64,000 bases of DNA. Source: Hybos culiciformis. Its lineage: Eukaryota; Arthropoda; Insecta; Diptera; Hybotidae. The position numbers were made by a program, and so were the translations under genes. The notes below the pieces were generated by a model, which saw nothing but the letters and a program-made list of their open reading frames with translations, was not told the DNA's origin and did no database searches. Location of the stretch: positions 110,916,485 to 110,980,484 of the forward strand of contig OZ023273.1 of the NCBI GenBank assembly GCA_964007475.1, in the 5' to 3' direction. This document shows, one piece after another, positions 52,095 to 63,935 of the stretch. The first letter of the stretch is position 1; each line of letters opens with the position of its first letter.

Positions 52095-55000
52095 TTAAAA
52101 AGTGTGAAAATAAAAACATAAAGAATAGGTATTATTTTTTTTTGTTGTCGGGACCTTTTACATAATGATTAGATTTTATTATGTTTTTAAATAATATAGC
52201 GAAAATTTAATTTCTTCATTCTTTTTTTTTTTAATCATAAATTCGATGAGCGAAAAATTATTTCCAGGAAGTTAAACATAGATCAATACTATATAGTATT
52301 TTGTTAAATTGTATTTATAATATGTCAGTGCGAGGAAAGCATGCCAATTGAAAAAAAGTGATAGTGAAAAAATTTAGAAGAATGACATAAACTCCAAATA
52401 AGTATTTTTCAGATACCTATATTTCATTTTTTTTTAAAGATAAAAAAAGTTCCAAGAATTGGCTTTCACAGAACAACGAAAATATTCCAAAAGCACAATA
52501 TCAAAAACACGTATTGCAATGTGCAATGTAAATTTTAATGTCCAAAAAGTTCTTAGAAAAATTTTCTAAAATCTACCTAGATCTGATTGCAGCAAAATAA
52601 GATATTGGATTTTATTTGCATTAAATTTTGCCCTTATTTTCGTTGTTTCTATAAGTTTTTGTAAAAACTCTAGGTCTAGGATATTGGACATTTATGATTG
52701 AAATATTTTGCTTATATATTTTATAAAAATTCAGTGCATTCTGTCTTTTAAAACAATTTGTGACATTTTAAACTATCATATGAACAAACCCTAGCGATCT
52801 AATCGTTTCAAAGGAAGAAATATTTAATGTTAATACCATTAAAAGGTGCATATGTATGAATGCATGATTCAAACATGAGAATAAAACATAAAATGCAATA
52901 AATAGTAATCTAATAGGTGAAATTTAGAAGAAAAAAAATAATATAATACTTATATGCATATATACTAAATGATTAATGATATATGGCTTTTAAATAATGG
53001 AAAATAAATAATATAATAAAATAAAGGAAGATTTAAATAATTTTTGCGTTGGAGGACTGGGAAATGAATTTGCCCTCAGAATACAATGTTATTAAGAAAA
53101 CCGAACAGTCAATTAATATTTAGATTTCCCATTAAACATGATTCTTAATTTTGAAAAATAAAGAACATTTCAATTTTATTAATGCAAAGAAGAAATCTAA
53201 TATAAATTATTTACGATAATTATGTGAAAAACATAAATAAAAAAAAAAATGTTTGAACACTAGGTAATCAATTCTGAAAATAATTAAAAGATACTTGTAC
53301 GCAAAAGTTTCTGAATTTTAGGGAGAAACGGAAAAGGGTCGTTAAAAGTTTTTCTTTCTTTGTACTTTATAATGATCATAATTTTGACATTCAATGCCTT
53401 TCATAAAAAAATTAACAATATATGAACAGTTTTTATTAACAACGTTTAGTAATAAAATAACGATACACATAAACAAATCCCAAAATCATACTCCTAATTA
53501 AATTAATAAAATTCATTTAAAGAATTTTACAAGTCCTCTAAATTATATGTTGTATTATAATTATTTATTCTTTTTTTATATTTTGTCTACCTTCGAGTTG
53601 CACTAAAAATCTATTTACATAAGTTTTGGCATTATACATTTATACAATTAAAAAAAGTTTATTGAAAACATAATGTCAAAAAGATATAATGCACAATCAA
53701 ATTAAAAATAAATAAACTTAGCATAAACTTTATGGTTTTAAAAAAAAAAAAAATATTTTATAGTGCACATCCATTCAGTCAATATTTTATTTCATTCTAT
53801 GAGAAATTTAAAAGCAACGCGTGACTATAAAGACAATTTAGATTGATTTCAAAATAAAATTTTGATGGAGAAAAAAATTCATAGGACTGCTAACATTTCC
53901 ATAAAATAAATCTTATATGCATTTCTTTTTTGTTGTTGTTATTTATTTATAGCTTAATTTGACCTAATTATATTAAAAAAAATAATAAATAAAAATAAAA
54001 ATAAAAACCATAATAAAAATTAACATTAATTTTGGGAGATAAAGTGCAGAATTTGTCCGTATATACACAGTTTGATTTGGTTTATTGAAAAAAAAGGGAC
54101 TAATTAATTAATTTTATAGTTATCATGAAAACAAAGAAAAACTTACATAATTTATAATAAAAAAAACAAAAACAATTTAATGTTTAGAATCATGTTGAAT
54201 TTTTATAAATTTATAGTGACTACATATATATAAAATCAAAATCAATATTATGATTATATTAAAATTTATATAGAAATTTGGTTTGCCTTGCTTTATCAGT
54301 TCATTAAATGGTACAGACATCAAGTCGATTTTACGATTGATGTTTAAATGTTCAATATTTCGAAGTTTAACAAAAATATCGTAGAATTTTTTTGCTCTGC
54401 AATAACAGCTTGCAATAAAATATATACTTGCATTTTAGTCAATGCAATCAATTTGCAACTCATTGAATAATTATTTTATTCTTTTTCTATTTTATATTTT
54501 TATATTATAAAAATTTTATTAAATTTTACTAACTTTTTAACATCTATTGAAGGGTTAAATTTTACTATATACACATTTTACCTGATAAATAACAAAACCT
54601 CGAATAAAACCATAACTTGTAAAATATTTACATAGATAAATTCAGACTCGAGTTTCAGATTTAAAGATAAGTAACCAAAAGTTAATCCCTATTATTTCAA
54701 TGCGGGAAAAATTGAAGGATTAAGTCATTTGGTTATTCATTAAGAAATCCGAAATAATGTTTTTTTTTTATTTTCAATTTCAAGTAGAAGGTAAATTTTA
54801 TGTTATATTTGTGCATGTTTAAATCCATTAAAAATTAAAATTTTGTAATAAAACATGTAATTTAATATTCTTATAGTTTTAAAAGAAAATAAAATTCTTT
54901 TAAATGGTTTTTTTTTTTTTTTTTAATATGTAAGTAATGAATTTATGTAGTTTTCTAAGACAAAATCTTGTCCTTTAGCAATCTACCGCACAGTCATAAT

Positions 55001-56165
55001 CTGTGTCTGTACATTGAAAATTACTGCAAATTAAATATAATACTGTGTGAGCGGAATTACCGAAAGTTATACTTACATTTTATAATGCATGTATGTATAG
55101 TTATAAAATGCTAAGAATTAAATGAAAAAAAAAAGAAATCTTTAAAAAATTATAAATCTCTGCTTAAGATTTTTGGTTGAATGTGACGGCGCCAAGTAAT
55201 TTTTCAATTTTTTATGGACGCGCGCAATATAAGAAATTAATAAGAAAAACACCTACAGATTTTAAGGCAATCTTGTTTAACCAGATTTTCGTTTTTTTTT
55301 TTTTTAAAAACATTTATTGCGCTGCTATTATATAATTAAAACTTTTTTGGGGAAAAAAAAATAATAAAAAAAAAGTTTTTAATAAGAAATTATTAAATTA
55401 AATTTTTTATAAAAAAAAAAATCAATTGTAAGAGAAAATGACAGTTTATGAAATACAAAACACACTATCATGACGAAATAGTAAAGCTAGAATATTATTC
55501 GTAGGATAAGTTAAACCATATCGATAAAGAATAAGTTACTTTTCTTCGTCCAGCTAAAAAATAATTTAGATGGACACCGAAAGTAGCCTAACAGACTGCT
55601 TAATCCCAATTTGAGTAAAAATTAATCCAAATATTAATTTAAAATTAGTCAGAACTACAGAATATCAAATAAATTATTTCATATGTTGACTCATAACAAT
55701 TATGTCAAAATTCAAAATTATAACCGTCTTAAATACGTTTTTTTTTTTCTGTATATTTTCATTTGAGTAATAATATTTACAAATTTGATCTGATCTGGTT
55801 TCCTTCTATAGGTGTACCATGTTTATTTATTTTGACTTATTATAACGACTACATGTGATAATTTTCTCTCTATTTAATATAGAAATTCAGTCAACAACCA
55901 TTACAAATATGGATTAAAAAAGTAAAATCTAAAAAATGTAAAAAAAAAAAAATTAAATAATAGAGATCTTCTATGCTTCATGTAAAAATATTCATGATAT
56001 ATTTTTCCATCGGTATTTTTACACAAAATATAATGAAAACCTCCTGCTGTTTTTATAGATGATGATAACGTGCGCGTATTCTGGATTCCATATACAACTT
56101 CTTTTTTTTTTTTACTTAAAATCTGTATTATAAACTGTAAACTAAAAATAAAAACTTGACATATT
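52095..56165. repeat. Long degenerate repeat block, copy 3
   Basis: Carries the modules of copies 1 and 2 in the same order but more widely spaced: AAAAAGTGTGAAAATAAAAA (about 52099), a GTTGTCGGGACC word (about 52145), GTAATCTAATAGGTGAAATT (about 52904), GGAAGATTTAAATAATTTTT plus GCGTTGGAGGACT (about 53026-53057), AAACACCTACAG...GGCAATCTTGTTTAA (about 55247-55280) and ATGAAAACCTCCTGCTG...GGATTCCA (56033-56090). The minus-strand 109-codon open frame across the last module is not conserved at the matching place in copy 2 beyond a few residues, so it is not taken as coding. Confidence 0.5.
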
Positions 56166-56807
56166 AAGTTTGAATTTAATTTATTTATACAAATAGGTAC
56201 AATTTTTCGAAACAGATATTTTATAAACAAATATACGCAAGGTTTTTTGGTTCCATTATCGATTCAAGTCTACTTTAATCTTAAGTCATTATATCTTAGA
56301 ATAATTTGACATAAAATTTGAATATAAACTTGAATGCTTAAATCATTTTCAAATTAGTTTAATGAACATTTATGAATAATGAAAAAAGTAGGTTTCTGAT
56401 GAACAGGGCTGTAGACATAATGTTAGATATTCTGTAATCACTTTCTATTTACCAAAAAAAATCAAAACTGTACTAAAAAAATTTAAGTTTTGCGCGTATC
56501 CACATGAATTCATTAACTGCAACATATTAGTTTCTAATGTTTTTTAAATTAATATAATTTCATTAAATACCTACATATATTTATAAAATTTATTCTTTCG
56601 AATCATAACAAGGTTATATAGTCATTGGACTAAAATTAAAATAGAAGTCCAAACAAAATCAAAATAATTGATAGTATAAATACATATAAATGTACGCATA
56701 TTATTGTTATTTCTAAGATAAATTAAGTTTGATACAATATTTTAAAGTTGCTTTTTACTTGTAATATTAAAATACTAATCACTTTTTTTTTTTATTTCAA
56801 TTTTCAG
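56166..56807 (+). other. Upstream intron or promoter-proximal sequence of Tsp-like gene
   Basis: AT-rich. Ends with an unusually complete 3' splice region: TACTAAT at 56773-56779 (a strong branch-point match), a T/C tract, then TTTTCAG at 56801-56807. This implies a further 5' exon upstream. No promoter element could be fixed here. Confidence 0.5.
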
Positions 56808-57079
56808 ACATCAAAATAATACAGAGAAATTATAATTGAGGTGTAGCATCCCACAGTGGAAGGCGCTGTTTAGCGCACAACTTTATTTTTAATATTTTTT
56901 TTTTATTGTTTGTTAGAAAATATCCTCCTACTGATTAATAACGGTGCACGTGCTTAGTGCACTAGAAAATTAAAGCGTGACAATCTAATCACGCTTAATA
57001 AATTAAAACTTAAATTTTCATAAGTTGGAGAAAAGTTTAAAACAAAAAAAAAAAATAAGAAAAAAAATTAGTGTACAAA
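56808..57079 (+). other. Probable 5'UTR of the thrombospondin-like gene
   Basis: Runs 272 nt from the acceptor at 56807 to the start codon at 57080. It contains no ATG at all, although about four or five would be expected by chance at this composition; depletion of upstream ATGs supports a leader sequence. Three hairpins lie in it: GCGCT/AGCGC at 56863-56876, GTGCAC/GTGCAC at 56944-56962 with an embedded CACGTG, and an 8-bp stem AAGCGTGA/TCACGCTT at 56973-56996. If transcription instead starts inside this segment, part of it would be promoter. Confidence 0.55.
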
Positions 57080-57155
57080 ATGAAATTATTGCAATTATTA
57101 TTAATTTCATTAACAACCATTTTTGGTAATGTGCTGGCGTTGTCATTAGATCCAG
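57080..57155 (+). CDS. Tsp: Thrombospondin-like gene, first coding exon (signal peptide)
   Basis: The start ATG lies in the context ACAAAATG, a good fly translation start. The exon encodes 25 full codons plus one base: M-K-L-L-Q, then a hydrophobic core (LLLISLTTIFG), then NVLA with a likely signal-peptidase site after VLA, then LSLDP. A secreted protein is therefore predicted. The exon ends CAG|GTAAG, a consensus donor, in phase 1. The first base of the split codon joins TC of the next exon to give Val. The name rests on the domain in the third coding exon; extracellular thrombospondins all begin with such a signal peptide. Confidence 0.72.
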
Positions 57156-57531
57156 GTAAGATTTAAAAACAAAATTATTAGATATAAATATATAATGTAC
57201 ATAGTAATTTAACATTCTAATTGCGTTTCAATCCTTTATAATGAGTTTCCCAAACCAGGAACCTGTTGTAACATGTCAATGCATGCTTTATTCGCTTCTA
57301 CTTAAAATGTCAAATTTCGTTATACCCTTAATTATATTTATTATTATAGTAAAGTATATATGTATATTGATTCAAAATATTATTTCCTTAAAAATTCATT
57401 TGATTTTTAAATACTTTTCATTAATAACTTTCGAAGTTTTATAAAGTAAGTTTTCGATGATAATAAGATTTGTTTATCATTTTTAACCACCTTTATTGGA
57501 AAAAGTTCGATGTAGTTCATTTTGAAATTTT

Positions 57532-57575
57532 GATTTGTCTACTCAGAAAAAAAGATTTGTCTACTCAGAAAAAGA
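57532..57575. repeat. 22-bp tandem duplication
   Basis: GATTTGTCTACTCAGAAAAA plus two A, followed directly by a second copy. A simple replication-slippage type duplication in intron 1. Confidence 0.9.
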
Positions 57576-60500
57576 GAATTATAATTTGGGTCCACTAAAA
57601 AAATTTAACAAGAATTTTTGAGCAAATAGTTATTATTTGATGTGGTTATAAAAATCTTTGGATAATAACGATTTATATTTTTCTCATTTACAATCATAAT
57701 TTACGTTTATTTTATAAATTAAAACTATTGTTTCCATATTCACTTGCGAATTGATTATTTATTAAACTATTAGATTGAGTTCAGCTTTTTCCTACAAACG
57801 TTGTTGTATTTATTTATTTTTTTATTCACGATTAAACAAAGAAAAAATTAATGTTTAATTTTGTTGAACAAACAAATTTCCACCTACTCACTAATTCAAT
57901 CAATGTTAAATTTCAGTTCTTATTATGATCATGTCTTTTCCATAATTATTATCCGCCAAAATTTTAATGTTTTCTCTTTAATTTTTTTTTTTTTAACATA
58001 GAGATGAAAAAACAAAGTCTTTTTATTTTGATTGTCTTATTTAAAAACAAAAAGAAAAAAGAAGTGTATTTTATTGTTAATTTTATATATATTTATGTTG
58101 TAATAATAATATGCTGTAGCAATAAACATAATTCTTATAAACTAGTTAAATTATGATGAGGAAGTTCTATGATTTTAAAATTGTTTAATTGGATTTTGAA
58201 GAAAATTGATTTTTTTTTTTTGTAATATGAAAATTTTTAATCATAATAAAGACAAATATTTAATTACTGAAATTTATCAGAATTTAAAAAGATTTCAATT
58301 AAAATTATGATTTACATTTTATTTTTTTTATTATAAAAGCGGTTTTTAAGAACTCATTCTTCTTTTTCTAGAATCCAGGAATAAATACTAAATTTTTTCA
58401 TAAATTCGGAAATTCGTGATAATATGATGTCTAATTCATTATTAATAATTGAAAATCTATATAGGAGGATTAAAGCCTTATGTAAAAGTCAGCGCAGGTC
58501 CCGAAAGTAAATCTTTTTACACAACGCCCTTAAAATTATACTGGGGTCTTTGATTTAATTAAAACTTGTATAATTGTACAATATTCTGAATTTTTTTAAT
58601 ATTGTAGAATATCATAGAAACAGAGGCTATAGTGCACATTTATGTATTTAATGTTATTTATTACTATATTTTTTTCGATAAGACCACATTATGCTTTAAC
58701 AATATTTATATTAATTTTTGATGTAATAGCATTAAAAACAAGCAATAAAAATAAAATTTTATGGTTTCATTTTTTCTAGGCTTTTCTTTCTACTTTATTT
58801 AATTTTATTTTATTTTTTTCTTTTTAAATAATTTTATTAAAGGATTAAAATTCAAGATGAGGGATTAAAGATAATACATATTTGAAAAAAAAATATATAT
58901 TGGGTATGCAATATAGCTACAGCTTAATAAGATTCAATAAATTAATTGGATTGTTGTGTTTAGTTTCCAATTTCATATTTTTTCAATTTAATTTTCCCTT
59001 TAATGTCTTTCAAAAATTGCGTCTGATCATGATTGTTCTATCGAAATGAAATTATTTGTTATGCATCGAATTCTTCTTGGAACCTTGTTTTCGAAAAAAG
59101 CGAATTAAATAATCAAGTCATATTTGTCATAATTATTAAGCAAAAAGAAAAGTATAACCATTCAAAAATACTGCTTTAATGAACCAAGACTCTTCTAATA
59201 TTTAAAATTTTTACAAAAATATAATAAGTCTGGAAACTATTCTTAACATATTTTTCATATATAACGACTTTTAGTTTTAATACGAACAGTTTCAATATCA
59301 AGATATAGTTTTATTTTTATAATATTTTTCCTTAAGGAAGAATACACAAAAAAATGTATGTGAATTAAAATCTTTTCTCAATCTAAATATTTGCCGTCTA
59401 TTTTTTTGCCCAAAGCTAATGATTTGAATATTTAATGGATGTTTTCAATTTAGTTTTTTCCTCTGTTCTCTTGAACTTATAATGAAAAAATGGATTAAAT
59501 TTTCTTTTTAAATGTTTAACTTTTTATTTTGTTTTTTTTTTTTTTTATTAAGTTACATATTTAATTAAAATATTCAATTAATTACAAAAATAATCAATAA
59601 ATATGTATATTTGATTACAATAATATTTACAAATAAGAGATATTATCATAAATACGAACTGGTTTATAATATTTTTTTATGTGTTTTTTTACTAAACCAT
59701 ATAAATTTAGTGAAATTAATTATTTAATTAGTCTAATTCATTAAAATCTATTCGTTTTGTTAAAATAAGAAATTAAATATTAATTAAACTAGCTCTTCAC
59801 ATTCAACTGGTTCGTAAATTTAATTTGACAAGAAAAAAAATTAGAGATTTTCTATTTAAATAAATACATTGACATTAATTAAATATTGTACCAAGGCTTG
59901 GTTTAACATCATTTTTATGAAGTAATTTATATTAATATCGAAAAAATATACCTATCAGTTAAAAAAATGTAAACAAAAATCACAGAAACTCGTTCTTTAG
60001 TTGATATAACTTATTCTTATATAAATGAACAAGATGCATATTTAGGTCTTCTAGTCGTCTCGATTTTAGAGAGAGAAATATTTTAAAAATTTGCCAATTT
60101 AGTTTATTTTTACATGAACAAACGACCGCAGCAATTTCTGAACAATGCTGGATAATGTGCATTGTGCGTTGCAATGTACAATACGTAAAACACCTATATT
60201 TAGCCTTTATTAAAACAAATTATAAATATTTTATTGCCAGTACAATAAATTTATCCCATTAAGGCGAAATTAATAAGATTGTATTAAACCTTAAACTTCA
60301 GAAGCAAAATTCATGGAATTGCAACAGTTTGAAATAATAAAAAAAAAAGATTTTACGTTCAATCATATTAGTAAAACCTTCATTTATGTTTAACAAATTT
60401 GTTTTAACCAAATCCAAATTTTAAACGCAATAATTGAACGTTTGCATTATTGAATATGCAACAAATACGATCGAATAATAGTAAAATTCGAAATGTTTAT

Positions 60501-61727
60501 TTCAATTTTTGTTTTTCCTTTATGAAATATGAGAAATCATAACTTCAATAATATTATATCTATAGTCTAGTTGTGTTTATTTGAAAAATGTATACTTAAT
60601 AATAATAATAATGTTTACAATGAAAAACAAATTTAATGAAATAGAAAGTTTTCATGCCAAATTTATACAAATTATGTGCGCTATTATTATTAAACAAGAT
60701 CTTGGATTATAACAAAATAGTCTAAATAAAATGCAGTTCAAATAGCAACATTTTTATTACTTTAAATTTATTGTATATTTCAATTTGCATAATTTAAATA
60801 AATTTAATATAATCAACAAGAAATTAATATTTTACTATAATAAAATTGAATAAAGATTGCAACTAAAAGTTACATAAATTAATGCGAGAATTTTGATTAA
60901 GTTGATTTTAAGTTCATCCTACTAAAGTTAATTTTTATATTTTAATAGAATTCACTTTCATTTTGTACTTTTTAATTGAAATTGAAAGCAATAAGTGATT
61001 ATTTTGTGATATTATGTTTACATTAATATTAAACATTTTATGGGACCATCTATATGGAAATATATAAGTTTTCTAGACATATTATTCTTTGGCTGTCAAA
61101 AGTAGCTTGATTTTAATCCTGAAATCACGTGACAAATAAATTATCTATCCAATTCGCAATCTCTTTTGAATTGCAAAATAATATTATATTTTTATTCTAT
61201 AAAGTTTTAGATTCGAAATTCAATTATGGGTGTTCGTGTAAGTATTTGTGTCCTGTAGGCTTTCTTGGAATATATTAATTGGAGAAATAATTTAATCGTT
61301 TGAAATGAAAAATAATAATAGTAAAAATTAAGACGAAACTATTAGTTAAAAGATTAAAAAACAGTGCTACTGATAATATATTTGAAATTTAACTGTAGTA
61401 AAGTGGCGTTATTTAAAAAAAAATAATAAAACTATTTTTTCCGACATCTATTATTATTTTTTTTTATCTAACATTTTTTTTAGAGAATCCTTAAGGCAAA
61501 ATAAAATTTATTAAATATTTGTAAAATAGTTTACATTTTCAAATTCATGAAAATATTTAAAACCAGTTTTATTTATTTTATATGAATAAATTTTATTAAT
61601 TTTGCTCCAAAATAAAATTTTTGAGAATCTTTATGAAATATGTTTAAACAAATTATAAGTAGGTACACGATAGTGCGACCTCACTTATCGAAATGTTTAC
61701 TGGCTTCTAGAAAAATATATGTAATAT

Positions 61728-61776
61728 CATAGATTAAGAATACACAAAGATGGTTAGTCTGTATTCTTAATCTATG
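61728..61776. mobile_element. 49-bp relic of the CATAGATTAAGAATAC MITE
   Basis: CATAGATTAAGAATACACAA at the left and GTATTCTTAATCTATG at the right are the same ends as the 217-bp element at 15650-15866, with only 17 bases between the 16-bp arms. It is flanked by GTAATAT (61721-61727) and GTAATAC (61777-61783). It is an internally deleted copy that kept both ends and the same flanking word as the full copy. Confidence 0.85.
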
Positions 61777-62955
61777 GTAATACTTACTTTTTGTGATCTA
61801 CATATTCGACTGTACTTTCAAAATGTTACATGTAATCAAAGTCGTGGCTATCGATTTACTTCAATCAATTGTTCAAGAACTTCAAGTTGATTTCTAATAT
61901 CTCTTTATGAAACATATGTTTCTCAAAATACTATAATTCTACATATAATACATATACATAAATGGTTAAATTACCATGAATTCGCTGGACTAGATCTGTT
62001 TAACGTTAACGTACGTATATTTTATAAATATTTTTAAATTAAATTGATTTATGCTATATTTATAACAACTAGTTGCAAAAATATCCAGTATATTTACACA
62101 CAATTTTTACTTATAACATTTTTTCAAATGCACTTCTGTTACACTATTAATCCTGGTTATTTTAATATGAGGCAAGAAAATAAAAAAAAATAAAACTTGT
62201 ATCAAATTTGTAATCTAAATTATCTATAACATTAGGTGTCAAGTTAAAATTCATGCAGAAAAAACATTTGTTTATATTACTAGGAAAAAATTAAATAAAT
62301 CTTATAATATATGTATGTAATATAAAATCATTCAATTAAAAAAAAAATATATTTTCAAAACAAATTCAAGTCAAGTATATTTTTATTTAAATTGCAGAAA
62401 TTTAAAATGCAGGATACGGAAATTAAGACATAAAATATATTGAATGAGAGCCAGAGGTTAAGATCTTGGTATTACATTAGGTTAAATAACTTACTTTATT
62501 ATTTATTTACTTTTCTTTATTATGATGGCAAATTGTATATTTTTTAAGCGCCACTGTTATTTATGTTGTTCTGAATTTGAAAAAGAGCTATGAAAATTTT
62601 CAATCAACCAAAAAGAAAATGAAAATTTCTTTTACTTGTTATAAAAGTGAATGAGTGTGTTATTAAAGTAGGGAGACTTCAGATACGATTAATTTCTTTT
62701 AATATTTTAACGAAAACATTGTGTTCGCATTTCATTTTAAAAAGCGATATAATTGTTATTTATTATCCACATCAAGACAAAAATCAATATAAGTTGGCTC
62801 AACCTAATTGCTACTACATTAAAAAGATGAAGAAATTTACAAGTCCAATAACTTACTTTATACATATTTTATGCAAATAAAAGGATTGAAATAACTTTAT
62901 ATTTTTATTTTTTGATTCTAAGATTTTTAAATTAGAATAACTTTTATTTTTTCAG

Positions 62956-63019
62956 TCGCATCTACTGAACTGGAACAATATATCAAAGATGATGTTGTTA
63001 TATCATTGCGTCACATAAG
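62956..63019 (+). CDS. Tsp: Thrombospondin-like gene, second coding exon
   Basis: A 64-nt exon between TTTTTTCAG and AAG|GTAATT. In the phase set by the first exon (two bases complete a Val codon) it is open throughout and encodes VASTELEQYIKDDVVISLRH plus Ile and the first two bases of an Arg codon (residues 26-47). The other two phases are disfavoured because only this one joins both neighbours without stops. It supplies the linker between signal peptide and N-terminal domain. The agreement of three exons in phase is the main reason for accepting so short an exon. Confidence 0.72.
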
Positions 63020-63480
63020 GTAATTTCTTGGAACTAATTTATATTGTATATTTTATATGTTTATATTTATGTTTATTTAAATTGGAATTAATTCAAGTTT
63101 ATGTGTGACTGCAGAAAAATAGTCATTTTAATAGTTCGTAGGTGTAACATTAATTAAATCTATATATATTCTTTGGAATTATAAAACAACACAAATTCTA
63201 TATAATAAAAAAAATATTAAATTATTTATGCAGGTCTGCGAAAATTACAAATATATCTTAAAATATAATAATAAATTTGTTAGAATTATTTTTTAGGATG
63301 GGTAAAATCTGGGAACCATTAATTATATACCAAAAATTTGTTTGGGGAGAAATAATGAAAGTTTATACGCTAATCAATTTTATTTTTTTAGTGCTCTATC
63401 AGATTCTTACTTTACTACAATTCCTTGTTTTTTGCTTGGAATATTTAAAAAAAAAATTTCTTTATTTTTACTTTCTATAG
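63020..63480 (+). other. Intron 2 of the thrombospondin-like gene
   Basis: 461 nt from GTAATT to TTTCTATAG. The + frames of 67 and 66 codons starting at 63277 and 63342 lie largely in it and are not genes. Confidence 0.7.
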
Positions 63481-63935
63481 ACCTCGAAGGAAAACACCGA
63501 TTAATGAGGAAGCTTTATTCGTTATTGATTTCCCAACAATGAAGCATAAGCTTTCATTCTTTTTGGATCGTAAAAATCATCGGATATCAGTTGATATACA
63601 TTCAAATTCCGTAATAATTTCGAAGCACTTTGAAATTGAACAAATAAATGAAACATCAACAATAAGATCGTTAGCATTGCTATTTCATAAAGACATTCTG
63701 ACGATGTATGTAGATTGTAAGGAAGGTCCAAAGCACAATATTGATATGAGCCTGGAAAAAATTTATACACAAATGGATGATAGACCAGTGATAAAATTAT
63801 TTAGAGAACGAAAATATCCACTGTATTTTGACGCTAAAATTGAAGAAGCATTTACACGAGCAAATTGTCAAAAAGTATTAAATCGAACTCATAGAGGCAA
63901 CAGAAGAATGTTAAAAAGTAAAAGACTTGACGGAG
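63481..63935 (+). CDS. Tsp: Thrombospondin-like gene, third coding exon (N-terminal domain)
   Basis: A 455-nt exon between CTTTCTATAG and GAG|GTAAGA, leaving in phase 1. It encodes residues 48-198: a basic start (PRRK), then a laminin-G-like thrombospondin N-terminal domain. Visible hallmarks are alternating strands from LFVIDFP on, LALLFHKDILTMYVDC with the conserved Cys (residue 126), SLEKIY, the basic stretch KLFRERKYPLYFD, and RANCQK with the second Cys (residue 176), which would form the domain disulfide. Sequons N-E-T (103) and N-R-T (181) are present. The end is strongly basic (RGNRRMLKSKR), consistent with heparin binding, then LDGG at the splice. In the family, coiled-coil, EGF-like, calcium-binding type 3 repeats and a C-terminal lectin-like domain follow; they must lie beyond the window. 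The ATG at 63539 is internal, not a start. Confidence 0.75.

Larger units (their letters stand above)
57156..62955 (+). other. Intron 1 of the thrombospondin-like gene
   Basis: 5.8 kb between GTAAG and TTTTTTCAG. Mostly AT-rich DNA. It contains a 22-bp tandem duplication of GATTTGTCTACTCAGAAAAA (57532-57575) and a 49-bp palindromic MITE relic (61728-61776). An open segment of about 36 codons on the + strand ends in a stop near 60082 and overlaps a 64-codon minus frame; neither has good splice signals. Two 77- and 67-codon + frames (62647 and 57241) are also unsupported. Confidence 0.65.

Noticed and set aside
54966..55075. Possible 53-bp intron and cysteine-containing frame on the minus strand, with a long open + frame on the other strand
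   Set aside because: The upstream exon would be only a few codons, the readings on the two strands compete, and nothing links it to a gene.
55901..56230. 109-codon minus frame
   Set aside because: Contains poly-A/T runs and lies in repeat block copy 3; not preserved as a frame in copy 2.
63277..63542. Two + frames of 66-67 codons
   Set aside because: They overlap intron 2 and run into the third coding exon in the wrong phase.
63522..63770. 82-codon minus frame
   Set aside because: Antisense shadow of the third coding exon of the Tsp-like gene.
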